Shown here: positions 17,032 through 25,258 of the stretch, in pieces
How positions within the stretch are numbered: the stretch's first letter is position 1
Layout: each line of letters begins with the position of its first letter
Notes under the pieces: model-generated
What the model was told of the DNA's origin: nothing
What the model saw: only the letters and a program-made list of their open reading frames with translations
Database searches by the model: none
Made by a program: the position numbers and the translations under genes
Assembly: GCA_016706545.1 (NCBI GenBank)
Contig: JADJJK010000001.1
Span: 186,001 to 250,000, forward strand
Direction: 5' to 3'
Length of the DNA: 64,000 nt
Source of the DNA: Myxococcales bacterium
GTDB lineage: Bacteria; Myxococcota_A; Polyangia; Haliangiales; Haliangiaceae

Positions 17032-19966
17032 GCCCAACGCGGACGACCTGCACCTGCTCACCGCTCGATATTTCGATGGTGAGCTCGAGCCTGAGAACGA
17101 GCCCACGGCGCTGGCGCACCTGAGCGGGTGTGCGCAGTGCCAGGCAGAGCTGGGCGACCTCATCGGGCTCGAGGTCGCGCTTGGTCGCGCCGGCGCAAGT
17201 CAGGTGACGACCCCGGCGGCTTCCCAGGATCGTGCGCCGCCGCCATCGATCACGCCCATCGAACGGGCCCGCGCGAAGACCAAGCGAACCTGGCTCGTCG
17301 CTGCGGCCGGCGCCGCTGCCCTGGCCGCGGCGGCGCTCGCCGTGCTGTCGCTGCGCCCCGCCGCGAGCCCGCGAGCGCCGCAGCAACTGGCACTGGCGCC
17401 CACCCGCGCGGCCGAACCTCGCTTCTCCGCGGCGCAGTTCCGGGGTCACCGTCCGTACTCGGTGGCCAGAGGCCACGGTGAACGAGAGCAGTTCTCGCTG
17501 GACACGCTGGCCGCGCTGGAGCGACAGCGCGACACGGCGGCGCTCGCCGCGGCGCTCGCGCAAGCCGGCGAGCTGGACAGCGCGCGGCGGAGGCTACAAG
17601 ACTCGCCGCCCTCGGCCAGCACCGACGCGGATCTGGCCGCGGTCGAGCTGCTCGCGGGGCGGCCAGAGCTCGCGCTCGAGGCCGCGGATCGCGCCCTCGC
17701 GCGTGAGCCGGGCCTTTCGGTCGCGTGGTGGAACCGCGCGCTCGCGCTGCGCAACCTGGAGCTGCCGCTGACCGCGGCGGCGGCCTTCGAGGCGGCGGCG
17801 CAGCAACGCGAGGAGGGCTGGGCGGCCGAGGCGGCGGAGAAGGCGCAGCAGCTACGGGCGGCCATGGCGCTCCGCAGCGCGAGCGCGCAGGCGATCACCG
17901 AGGCCGGCCGCGCGATGGTCGACCGCACCGGGCCGCCCCTGACCGCGACGGACTGCGAGCGGCAGCCCGGCCTCACGCGCGTGTACTTTCACGATGCGCT
18001 GCGCAGCGCCGCCACGGGCGACGAGGCGCTCGCGCTCCTGCCGCTGGCACGGTGCCTGGACCTGGCGGCGGGCCATGGGCTGGCCGAGCGCGAGCTGCGA
18101 CGTGTGGCGAGCCTGGACTTCCGGGCGCGCGGCCCCCTGGCCTCCGCCTATCGCGACCTGGTGCTGCGCCGCGCGGCGGACGGCGGCGCGGCCTTGCTGC
18201 GGCGCCTCGAGGGCGGTCCGCGCTGGGCCCATGACCTGCGCCTGGGCGCGCTCGTGGTGGCGGGCCAGGTCGCCAGCTCGCTCGAGGAGGTCCGCGCCCT
18301 CATCACCGACACCGCGGACCCGTGGTTCACGCTGATGCTGCCCGCGTATGACGCCGAGCGCCAGCTCGCCGCCGGCGCCAGCGACCGCGCCGAGCACACG
18401 CTGCGCGTGGCGCTCGCGGGTTGCGATGAGCGCCGCTGGGCCTACCGCTGCGCCCACCTGGCAGACCGGCTGCAGAAGCTCTACGGGGAGCAGGGGCGCT
18501 ACGCGGATCACGAGCTCCAGGTGGAGGCTGCGGTGCGCCTGTTTCGAGCCGCCGGACACTCGCAGGCCGAGGACAACGCGCTCGCCGCGCTGGCCAAGGC
18601 GCGCCACCTGAGGGGTCGCATGGCGCTGGCGGCCGCGACCTTCCAGGAGGCCAGGAGCCGCCTGGCAGACAAGTACTGCAGCGGCGCGCGCTTCGCGACC
18701 GCCGGCCTGGCGGAGCTCTCGGTGTATCAGCGAGCGACCCTCGACGACCTGCAGATCTCCCCCGACGCCTGCGGCGACGCTCCCTCGGCGATCGAGCTGG
18801 CGACGGTGGTGGATCTGGCGCGCATGTCGGGAGACGACGACGACCGAGCGACCGCCAAGACGTGGATCGCCGCCGCGCGCGCGGTGGGCGACCCGGGGCT
18901 CGACCTGCTCGCCGAGGCGGCGGCCGCGCGGCTGGACGCAGACCGGGACCCGAGCGCCGCGCTTGGGCTGCGCGCGCTCCTGCCCAAGCTCGAGGGAGAT
19001 GACGAGACCAGCCTGGGCTTTCACGCCTGGGTCATGCAGACCCTGATCGATGAAGCGGCCAAGCGCGAAGACTTTGCCGCGGCGCTGCGCTTGATGGCGG
19101 AAGAGCTCGGCATGCCCCCACCGACGGCCTGCGCGGTGGCGGTGAGCCTGGATGATCGCAGCGGCACCGCGATCTCGGTGGCCGCCGACGGCGCGGTGCA
19201 GGGCACCAGGGCGCAGGTGGATACCCCCCCGCGATGGAGCACCACCCAGCTCGTGGCGCCAGCACTGCAACTGGCGGTGCAGGGGTGTCCGCGCATCGAC
19301 GTGATCGCGCGACCGCCGCTGCACGGCCGCGCCGATCTCCTGCCGCCGACCCTGCCCTGGGGCTTCGTCGGTCGACCGCACGTCGTCGCCGCGGCTGCCG
19401 CCGCGGCCTCGCGCGAGGTGTTCATCGGCGACGCCTTGCCGCCAGCCGCCCTGGCCCTGCCGGCGCTGTCGCCGATGCAGGCGCCCGCCGACGCCGCCAC
19501 GCTCCGAGGAGGTCTCGCCACGCCCGCTGGCGTGCTGGCGGCGCTCACCGGCGCCACCTACGCCGAGTTGCACGTCCACGGCCAGGCCGACCTGGCCGCC
19601 GCCGACGCCTCGTTCCTGGCGCTGTCACCGGGCGCCGACCAGCGCTGGGCGCTCACCGCGGGCGAGGTGCGCAAGGCGAAGCTGACCGCGCGACCCGTGA
19701 TCGTGCTGGCGGCGTGCCGCGCCGCGAGAGTGGCCCCCTACGAGCACCGGCGCTGGAGCCTGCCGGATGCGTTCCTGGAGGCCGGCGCGCGCGCGGTCAT
19801 CGCGCCGACCGTGGAGATCCCCGACGATCAGGCGGTGACCTTCTTCGCCGAGCTGCGGCAGCGCCTGGCGCGCGGCGAGGCGCCCGCGACCGCGCTGGCC
19901 GCCGTGCGCACGGCGTACGTCGAGCGCGGCGCGGCCTGGGCTGGGAACGTCATCCTGTTCGAGTGA
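17024..19966 (+). CDS. Membrane anti-sigma factor fused to TPR repeats and a CHAT protease domain
   Basis: 980 residues. Residues 1-50 are a zinc-finger anti-sigma domain with H32-x3-C36-x2-C39, which would hold the ECF sigma encoded just upstream. About residues 90-110 form one transmembrane helix. From about 120 to 650 lies a long helical region with TPR-like units (ADLAAVELLAGRPELALEAA, AWWNRALALRNLELPLTAAA). The C-terminal about 200 residues are a CHAT (caspase-like) domain with the expected dyad: His852 in ELHVHGQ and Cys898 in IVLAACRAA, followed by PDAFLEAGARAVIAP. The predicted topology puts the anti-sigma domain inside and TPR/CHAT outside the inner membrane. Proteolysis controlling sigma release is inference. 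The paralog at 25259-27058 lacks the CHAT end. Confidence 0.85.
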   Translation: MSEPNADDLHLLTARYFDGELEPENEPTALAHLSGCAQCQAELGDLIGLEVALGRAGASQVTTPAASQDRAPPPSITPIERARAKTKRTWLVAAAGAAALAAAALAVLSLRPAASPRAPQQLALAPTRAAEPRFSAAQFRGHRPYSVARGHGEREQFSLDTLAALERQRDTAALAAALAQAGELDSARRRLQDSPPSASTDADLAAVELLAGRPELALEAADRALAREPGLSVAWWNRALALRNLELPLTAAAAFEAAAQQREEGWAAEAAEKAQQLRAAMALRSASAQAITEAGRAMVDRTGPPLTATDCERQPGLTRVYFHDALRSAATGDEALALLPLARCLDLAAGHGLAERELRRVASLDFRARGPLASAYRDLVLRRAADGGAALLRRLEGGPRWAHDLRLGALVVAGQVASSLEEVRALITDTADPWFTLMLPAYDAERQLAAGASDRAEHTLRVALAGCDERRWAYRCAHLADRLQKLYGEQGRYADHELQVEAAVRLFRAAGHSQAEDNALAALAKARHLRGRMALAAATFQEARSRLADKYCSGARFATAGLAELSVYQRATLDDLQISPDACGDAPSAIELATVVDLARMSGDDDDRATAKTWIAAARAVGDPGLDLLAEAAAARLDADRDPSAALGLRALLPKLEGDDETSLGFHAWVMQTLIDEAAKREDFAAALRLMAEELGMPPPTACAVAVSLDDRSGTAISVAADGAVQGTRAQVDTPPRWSTTQLVAPALQLAVQGCPRIDVIARPPLHGRADLLPPTLPWGFVGRPHVVAAAAAAASREVFIGDALPPAALALPALSPMQAPADAATLRGGLATPAGVLAALTGATYAELHVHGQADLAAADASFLALSPGADQRWALTAGEVRKAKLTARPVIVLAACRAARVAPYEHRRWSLPDAFLEAGARAVIAPTVEIPDDQAVTFFAELRQRLARGEAPATALAAVRTAYVERGAAWAGNVILFE

Positions 19967-19974
19967 TCGCGGCT

Positions 19975-20070
19975 CCCGGTGCCTGCCCGTGCATGCCCGG
20001 TGCCTGCCCAGTGCCTGCTCGTGCATGCCCGGTGCCTGCCCGTGCATGCCCGGTGCCTGCTCGTGCATGC
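19975..20070 (+). repeat. About four 21-bp tandem repeats after the CHAT gene
   Basis: Units built on CGGTGCCTGCCCGTGCATGC, one with an 11-bp insertion. They begin 8 bp after the CHAT stop. In the frame of the next gene they encode repeated CPVPARA. Confidence 0.75.
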
Positions 20071-22692
20071 GATGGACCGCAAAACGCCCCTCAAGGCGGA
20101 TCAGGCGCAACCCTGGCCTCGCCTGCCAGCGCATGCGATGGTCGAGACTTGGAGCAGCCTCCTCTCACGATCGCCCGCGTCCTTCGCGACGCGCACGCGC
20201 TCGATCTGCTCGCGGCCCACTACCCGCTGAGCGCTGCCGCGATCGAGCAAGCCGCCGACTTGCTCAACTGGGAGGCCCTTAGCCGCAACCCCAAGCTCGC
20301 GTGGACCGAGGAGCTGATCGATGCGCACCTCGCGCGGTGGGACTGGAGCTCGCTCGAGGCGAACCGCGCGCTGCCGTGGTCGGTCGCGTTCGTGAGCCGC
20401 CACGTGCGCGCAGGGCGCTTCACGTGGGGGCGCTTGCGCTGGCAGCCGGAGATATTCCAAGACCCCGCGCTCGTCGAGCTGTGCCTCGCGCAGTGGAGCC
20501 GCCTGCCGCGCGCGCAGTGGACGGCAGGCTCGACCCACGACACCGGCGCCGGCCCGTACGCCGTGTTTCAGAGCACCCCTTGGGGACATCACCCGGAGCG
20601 CTGGGCGCGTCGCGTCGTGGAGTCGTCACCGGGGCTGTCCTGGTCGCACTTCAGCTGCGTCGAGGGCTTCCCGTGGACCGCCGATTTTCTCGCCGCTCAC
20701 GCCGACCAGCTCGACTGGCAGCGGCTCAGCCGGAACCCCGCCGTGGTCGGAGACGCCGCCTTGCTTCGCCAGTTCTCGGACCGCATCGACTGGGACAAGG
20801 CGACGTACCACGTGCCATGGACCCAAGCGTTGCTGCGAGAGTTCGCCGACCGGATCTCGTGGCGCAACGTCGCCGACGGCGTGTGGACCACCGAGATTCT
20901 CGAGGAGTTCGCTGACCGGATCTCCTGGGCCAGCCCAGACTGTGACTTCGACTCGTGGGATGGGACGTTCCACGGGCCGTTGCAGCACCCGCAGCTCGAG
21001 TGGACCCCGGCGCGGTTCGCCCAGCTCCGCCCTCACCTCGAGGCCCACTTCGCGCGAGTGTTCGGCGACCAGGCGTCTGGCGGGGGCGGCGAGGAGGCCG
21101 ATGACCGCGACCCAACGGGCGACGACTCGACGTACTGGACCGCATACTGCGACACCGGGAACTGGTCCGCCGAGTTCTTCGACTTCGCCCTCGCCCTCGG
21201 CCGAGAGCTCGGGATGCAGACGGTGGACTGGGCGCAGGTCTCGCGGCACGCGCGGACGCCGTGGTCCGATGCGTTCGTTGCGCGTCATGCCGATGAGCTG
21301 CAGATCTACGATCTCGTCGGCAATCCGCACTTCCCGATGAGCCGCCACCTGGAGCGATTCGCAGCCCAGATCGAGCGGCACAACTGGCCAACGGTCTCCG
21401 CGAGCCCAGGCTTTTTGCCGACGGTCGGGCTCATCGAGCGCTACGAACCGCGGCTCGACTGGGGAAGCCTCTCGAAGAACCCGAACCTGACGGCCGAGCT
21501 CATCGACGCCTACGCCGAGCGCTGGGACTGGGAGGAGCTGACCAAGCACGAGGCGCTCTCGACCGCGCTCGTCGCGCGGCTCCGCGATCGGATCCCTGCG
21601 CAGGCCTGGCCAAGGCTCGCGCGGCGCTTCCCGCTGGCCGCGCCGGACCAGATCGGCTCTCCCTGGCTCCAGGCGGCGGCACTGGCAGGTGGCCGCGACC
21701 TGGATGACGAGCTCGACGATGCCACGGTCGCGGCGCTGCTGGCCGCGGTTCGCGAGATCCGCGGCGCGCTCACGCTGGAGCGTGAGCCCCAGCTCGAGGC
21801 TGCCATCGCTGCGGATCTTGGCGACGGCACGGCGCGCCTGGCGTACGCGGGATGGCTGCAACAGCGAGATTCGCTGCATGCGGCGCTCATCGCCCTCATG
21901 GTGGCGGCGGAGTCGAAGCCCAGCCTCGCGGGCGCGGTCGGCCTCGCGGGCGAGGTCGACCGCGCGATCGCGCGCTACCAGGCGCAGCTAGAGCTCGGGC
22001 GAGCGCCGGTGCGCTGGCGACTCGGGTTCATAGATGAAGCATATGAGGTCGGGCGAGAGCTCCGGCGCCTGCTGACCGCGCGCGCGTTTCGGTTCGTGCG
22101 CGGGCTCGGCTTCGACGAAGCCACCGTCCGGTCGTTGACGCAAGCAGACCTGGCCACGATCGCGGAGCTGACGTGTCTGGTGCGGCTCAACCTGTCGAGC
22201 GCCAGCGTCGAGCACGTGGATGCCCTGCGGCCGCTGGTTGACCTGCGGGATCTCCGCATCGCCCACACGGCCGTGCGCGACCTCTCCTTCGTCAGCGCGC
22301 TGCCCAGCCTGCGCCAGCTCAGCGTCTGGGACACCGCGGTGACCGACCTCTCCGCGTTGCGGGAGGCGCGCGGCCTCGTCGCGCTCCACGCCGGACACAC
22401 GGCGGTCGAGGACCTCGCGCCGCTGGGCGCGCTGGCCGGGTTGGTCGAGCTCGACCTCCGCTATTCGCGCGTCTGGGATCTCCGCCCGCTCGATGAGCTG
22501 CCAGCGCTCCGCTTGCTCCTCGTCGAGAAATCCAGGGTAAGCGACGCCGAGCTCGCGCGATTTCGGAGCGCGCGCCCTGACGTTGACCTGGCGCGATACG
22601 CCGACTGGCCAGGATCGAGCACCGTGCTGCCGTTCTGGCAGCGCTCGCACTGGACGCCGCTCGATCCGCCGGCGCCGCGGGCCGCACCGTAG
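19993..22692 (+). CDS. WDW-repeat / TIGR02996 / leucine-rich-repeat protein
   Basis: Up to 899 residues. The N-terminal 500 or so residues consist of degenerate 25-30 residue repeats with Trp pairs and NP turns (LNWEALSRNPKLAW, RWDWSSLEANRALPW, LDWGSLSKNPNLTAELID). Next comes a TIGR02996-type companion domain (AAIAADLGDGTARLAYAGWL), known as a partner of repeat proteins in Myxococcota and Planctomycetes. Then follow five or six leucine-rich repeats (LVRLNLSSASVEHVDALRPL, LVELDLRYSRVWDLRPL). It probably mediates protein-protein contacts. No signal peptide. The start is uncertain: ATG 19993 lies in the 21-bp repeats, and TTG 20149 just before the conserved part is an alternative. Confidence 0.7.
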   Translation: MPGACPVPARACPVPARACPVPARACDGPQNAPQGGSGATLASPASACDGRDLEQPPLTIARVLRDAHALDLLAAHYPLSAAAIEQAADLLNWEALSRNPKLAWTEELIDAHLARWDWSSLEANRALPWSVAFVSRHVRAGRFTWGRLRWQPEIFQDPALVELCLAQWSRLPRAQWTAGSTHDTGAGPYAVFQSTPWGHHPERWARRVVESSPGLSWSHFSCVEGFPWTADFLAAHADQLDWQRLSRNPAVVGDAALLRQFSDRIDWDKATYHVPWTQALLREFADRISWRNVADGVWTTEILEEFADRISWASPDCDFDSWDGTFHGPLQHPQLEWTPARFAQLRPHLEAHFARVFGDQASGGGGEEADDRDPTGDDSTYWTAYCDTGNWSAEFFDFALALGRELGMQTVDWAQVSRHARTPWSDAFVARHADELQIYDLVGNPHFPMSRHLERFAAQIERHNWPTVSASPGFLPTVGLIERYEPRLDWGSLSKNPNLTAELIDAYAERWDWEELTKHEALSTALVARLRDRIPAQAWPRLARRFPLAAPDQIGSPWLQAAALAGGRDLDDELDDATVAALLAAVREIRGALTLEREPQLEAAIAADLGDGTARLAYAGWLQQRDSLHAALIALMVAAESKPSLAGAVGLAGEVDRAIARYQAQLELGRAPVRWRLGFIDEAYEVGRELRRLLTARAFRFVRGLGFDEATVRSLTQADLATIAELTCLVRLNLSSASVEHVDALRPLVDLRDLRIAHTAVRDLSFVSALPSLRQLSVWDTAVTDLSALREARGLVALHAGHTAVEDLAPLGALAGLVELDLRYSRVWDLRPLDELPALRLLLVEKSRVSDAELARFRSARPDVDLARYADWPGSSTVLPFWQRSHWTPLDPPAPRAAP

Positions 22693-22693
22693 C

Positions 22694-22750
22694 GACGGAC
22701 AGCGCGACGGACAGCGCGACGGACAGCGCGACGGACAGCGCGACGGACAG
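22694..22750. repeat. 12-bp tandem repeat, 4.75 copies
   Basis: GACGGACAGCGC repeated at 22694, 22706, 22718, 22730 and 22742 (partial), almost exact. It fills the gap between the convergent ends of the LRR gene and the next gene. There are no spacers, so it is not a CRISPR. Confidence 0.85.
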
Positions 22751-22764
22751 TGGCGTCAGCGCCG

Positions 22765-23427
22765 TCAGCGCCCGTCGAGGCGCTTGACCCAGGCGGGTGG
22801 ATCCGGCACGGGGTGATAGTCCAGGTCGAGCCGGCGCTTGCCCTTGTCGTCGACCACCCAGCACTCGAGCTCGCGCAGCCACAGCTCGTGCAGGTGAGCC
22901 CGAGCGTCGGGCTCGTTCACGAACACATACGCCACCCGCTCCACCGGGGTCGAGGTTGGAGCGCTTCGGTGATGCAGGCGCAGCGCCGCGTTGCACAGCA
23001 TCTCGGCCTGCGTGACCGTGTTGCCAGGGCCCACCACCACCTCGAGCAGGCGCTCGGAGGCGGTGTAGATGCCCTCGCCGGCGCCCTTGAGCAGCCCTTG
23101 CAGGTGCCAGGCGATGTATCCGCCCGTTGGCGAGATGCCCATGCGCTCATGCCCGGCCTTGGCTTGCTCATAGGCCTCGGCCGGATCCGTGATCGCCAGA
23201 TCGTGGAACTGGATGAACGTGGTGTCGTCGGGCCGCCGAAGGACGCGCCACGGGCCAAAGTCCAGCCAGCGCCGCGAGGCCAGGCGGTCATGCCCGGCGC
23301 CACGGAACATGCAGCCCCAGCCGAGATCGATCATGCTCCGGTCAAAGCCCCAGCGAGGGTAGTCAGCGGCGATCCACTCATCGAAGAACGTGGCACCCAG
23401 CGCGCAGATCTCGAAGGGGAGAGGCAT
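22765..23427 (-). CDS. Hypothetical protein
   Basis: 220 residues, soluble, rich in Trp/Arg/Asp (MIDLGWGCMFRGAGHDRL, RRWLDFGPWRVLRRPDDT, ELECWVVDDKGKRRLDLDYH). No signal peptide, membrane segment or recognised motif. GGGGTG lies a few bases before the ATG. A 72-residue reading frame on the same strand (23331-23549) overlaps its first 97 bp. The two may be a once continuous gene split by a frame change, or two coupled genes. Function unknown. Confidence 0.6.
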   Translation of the reverse strand: MPLPFEICALGATFFDEWIAADYPRWGFDRSMIDLGWGCMFRGAGHDRLASRRWLDFGPWRVLRRPDDTTFIQFHDLAITDPAEAYEQAKAGHERMGISPTGGYIAWHLQGLLKGAGEGIYTASERLLEVVVGPGNTVTQAEMLCNAALRLHHRSAPTSTPVERVAYVFVNEPDARAHLHELWLRELECWVVDDKGKRRLDLDYHPVPDPPAWVKRLDGR

Positions 23428-23549
23428 TTGTCACCCCGAAGGATGCTCAGCACATCCATGGCATCTCTGTAGGAATTTGCAGTGTGTTTGATGCCTCGGG
23501 AATCGAAGCATTCGACAGCTAGGAGGCCCGAGATGTCGCCGAACGTCAT
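23331..23549 (-). CDS. Small overlapping ORF, possibly a frame-shifted gene fragment
   Basis: The frame starts MTFGDISGLLAVECFDSRG, continues ANSYRDAMDVLSILRGDK and then enters the next gene out of frame, giving 72 residues. Its ATG overlaps a TGA as ATGA (23546-23549). That TGA ends a third frame reading LKKVKCVFTKPEGAIANLEF-MAKQ, a plausible protein end. The overlap suggests genuine coupled genes around a frameshift near 23600-23660. GC is lower here than around it. Coding status is uncertain. Confidence 0.35.
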   Translation of the reverse strand: MTFGDISGLLAVECFDSRGIKHTANSYRDAMDVLSILRGDKCLSPSRSARWVPRSSMSGSPLTTLAGALTGA

Positions 23550-23607
23550 TGCTTTGCCATGAACTCCAGATTCGCGATCGCACCCTCTGGCTTGGTGAAC
23601 ACGCACT

Positions 23608-24918
23608 TCACCTTCTTGAGTGCGCGCTCCCCGCGAGCGCTGCGCGCGCCTCGCGCAGCGCCAGCTCATCGCCAAGCGGCGATCGCGCCAGCGCCGCGCC
23701 GTCGCGCGCGGTGCCGTGCCCGGTGACCTCCCCGGGGTAGCGCGCGGCAATGAGCTCCCGCGCTTGCTTGGGCGCCACCTGGAACAGGTCGCCGTGCCGC
23801 TGCAGCGCGAACGCCATGCGCGACTGCTCCGGGCTGCCGTACAGCGCCGCCGCAACGTCCTCCGCGCTCGCTCCCGGCGGCGACACCCGCACGTAGTTCC
23901 ACAGCGTGGCGTCCTGCCGCCCGAGCCACTGCACCGTCAGCACCGCGCGCGCGCGCCCCCCACCTGCTTGGCCCGCCGCCCCGTCGCTGCTGGGGCCGCT
24001 CGTTATGCCCCTCGCCTCGTCTCGCTGGCTCGCCTGGCCTCGCCGCGGTGGCGCCGCGGCGCCACGCCCCCTGGCTGCAGGCTGCGCAGCAGGCAAGGGC
24101 CGCCACACGCCGCTGTAGTCGAGCACGCCCTCCTCGGCCAGCGCGCCGCGCACGTAGCTGTCGAGCGGATGCGACGTCACGACCTGCGACGGCGAGACAG
24201 GAGCGCCATCGCCGCCTTGCGCCGCCGCCGCGAAGCGACCGCCCAGGCGCGCGATCGAGGAGAACATCGCCGCCTTGACCTGCGCCGCCACCGCCTCGCC
24301 GAACCCAGGGATCCACGTGGTGCGCGCCGCCTTGACGCCCGCCACGTGGCGGCGATAGGCGTCCTCTGGGCTCAGCGGATGCACTAGCTGAAACAGCGAG
24401 AACGAGTCATCTCGCACCACCGGGCACAGCGTGCGCACGACCCGCTGGGTGAAGCGCGCAGCGTCGCTCCACTGCAGCTCGGCGGACGGCGCCGGCCACT
24501 CTTCCTGGTGCGCGCGCAACATCGCGGCCACCGCGTGCGCCACCGAGTTGCTGTGGATCTCGAGGTACTGCACCACCGGATCTCTGCGTCGCGCCTCCCG
24601 ATCTGCCGCCGCCGCGCCCAGCGCCGCGCCCTCGCGTTCTGGATCTGCTGCGCTGGTCTCGCTCTCGCCCAGCTCGCCTAAGCCCAGCGCGGTCAAGAGC
24701 GGCTCGTCCAGGTTCCAGTCGGCCGCGCGCGCGCTGCCCTGCCGCGGCGCCGCGCTGCCGATCGCCGAACCGGCCTGGCCTCCCGGCGCTACCCTGGCGC
24801 TGCGCTCGACGCGCGTCACCTTGCCTGGCGCCGGCGCCCGCGCGCCAGGCCGCGGCCCCGCGGGGTCCGCGGCTGGCGGGTGCTTGTCCAGCTCGCGCTG
24901 TTGCCGGCTCACGCCCAC
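23608..24918 (-). CDS. Hypothetical protein with a GKVTR-type N-terminus, effector-like
   Basis: 436 residues from GTG 24918 (a second GTG two codons later is possible). The N-terminus is disordered and contains PGKVTRVERS, a word also common at the front of DUF4157-type proteins. The middle has QYLEIHSNSVAHAVAAMLRA and FSLFQLVHPLSPEDAYRRHV. A Gly/Arg-rich linker precedes a C-terminal segment with VQWLGRQDATLWNYVRV and AALYGSPEQSRMAFALQRHG, which resembles LysM-like tail modules. The frame ends in AHSRR just where another frame offers a better end (LKKVKCVFTKPEG), so its last residues may be shifted. Role unknown; effector-like is inference. Confidence 0.55.
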   Translation of the reverse strand: MGVSRQQRELDKHPPAADPAGPRPGARAPAPGKVTRVERSARVAPGGQAGSAIGSAAPRQGSARAADWNLDEPLLTALGLGELGESETSAADPEREGAALGAAAADREARRRDPVVQYLEIHSNSVAHAVAAMLRAHQEEWPAPSAELQWSDAARFTQRVVRTLCPVVRDDSFSLFQLVHPLSPEDAYRRHVAGVKAARTTWIPGFGEAVAAQVKAAMFSSIARLGGRFAAAAQGGDGAPVSPSQVVTSHPLDSYVRGALAEEGVLDYSGVWRPLPAAQPAARGRGAAAPPRRGQASQRDEARGITSGPSSDGAAGQAGGGRARAVLTVQWLGRQDATLWNYVRVSPPGASAEDVAAALYGSPEQSRMAFALQRHGDLFQVAPKQARELIAARYPGEVTGHGTARDGAALARSPLGDELALREARAALAGSAHSRR

Positions 24919-25258
24919 TGGCTGCCCCTCTGGCCGCGGCCCTGGCTGCCGGCCATGGAATGGGCGCGCCGCGCCTCACTGGCCGTGCTACCGGCCGCCG
25001 CCGCAACGCCCCAGGGAACGGGAGGATCCGGGAGAACCAGGCGAACTCGCGTCATCGGGCGCGGCTCTCGTTCGCCCGCTGGCAGGGTTGCCAACTATCA
25101 CCCAACCGCACCCAAACGTACCCAACCACCACAAACGCTTGGACAACGCCTCACCGCCATGACACCAGCCCAACGCCAGGGCACCAGCCCAAGGCCTCGG
25201 AGACACGGTTGCCCAGCGGCAGCCGGCCCCGCACCGGCGGCCCGCGGCGCTGCTCGCC
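24919..25258. other. Gene-free stretch between a GTG-started gene and the anti-sigma 2 stop
   Basis: 340 bp. About 25085-25150 is AT-richer and rich in CCCAAC words (TTGGGT on the minus strand), which would suit a minus-strand promoter for the downstream gene. No clear -35/-10 pair, terminator hairpin or RNA was found. The open frames here are shadows without conserved sequence. The CHAT domain of the paralogous anti-sigma would be expected at this place, and no trace of it was recognised. Confidence 0.4.

Noticed and set aside
22694..22750. CRISPR array
   Set aside because: The 12-bp units are directly tandem with no spacers, and there are no cas genes.
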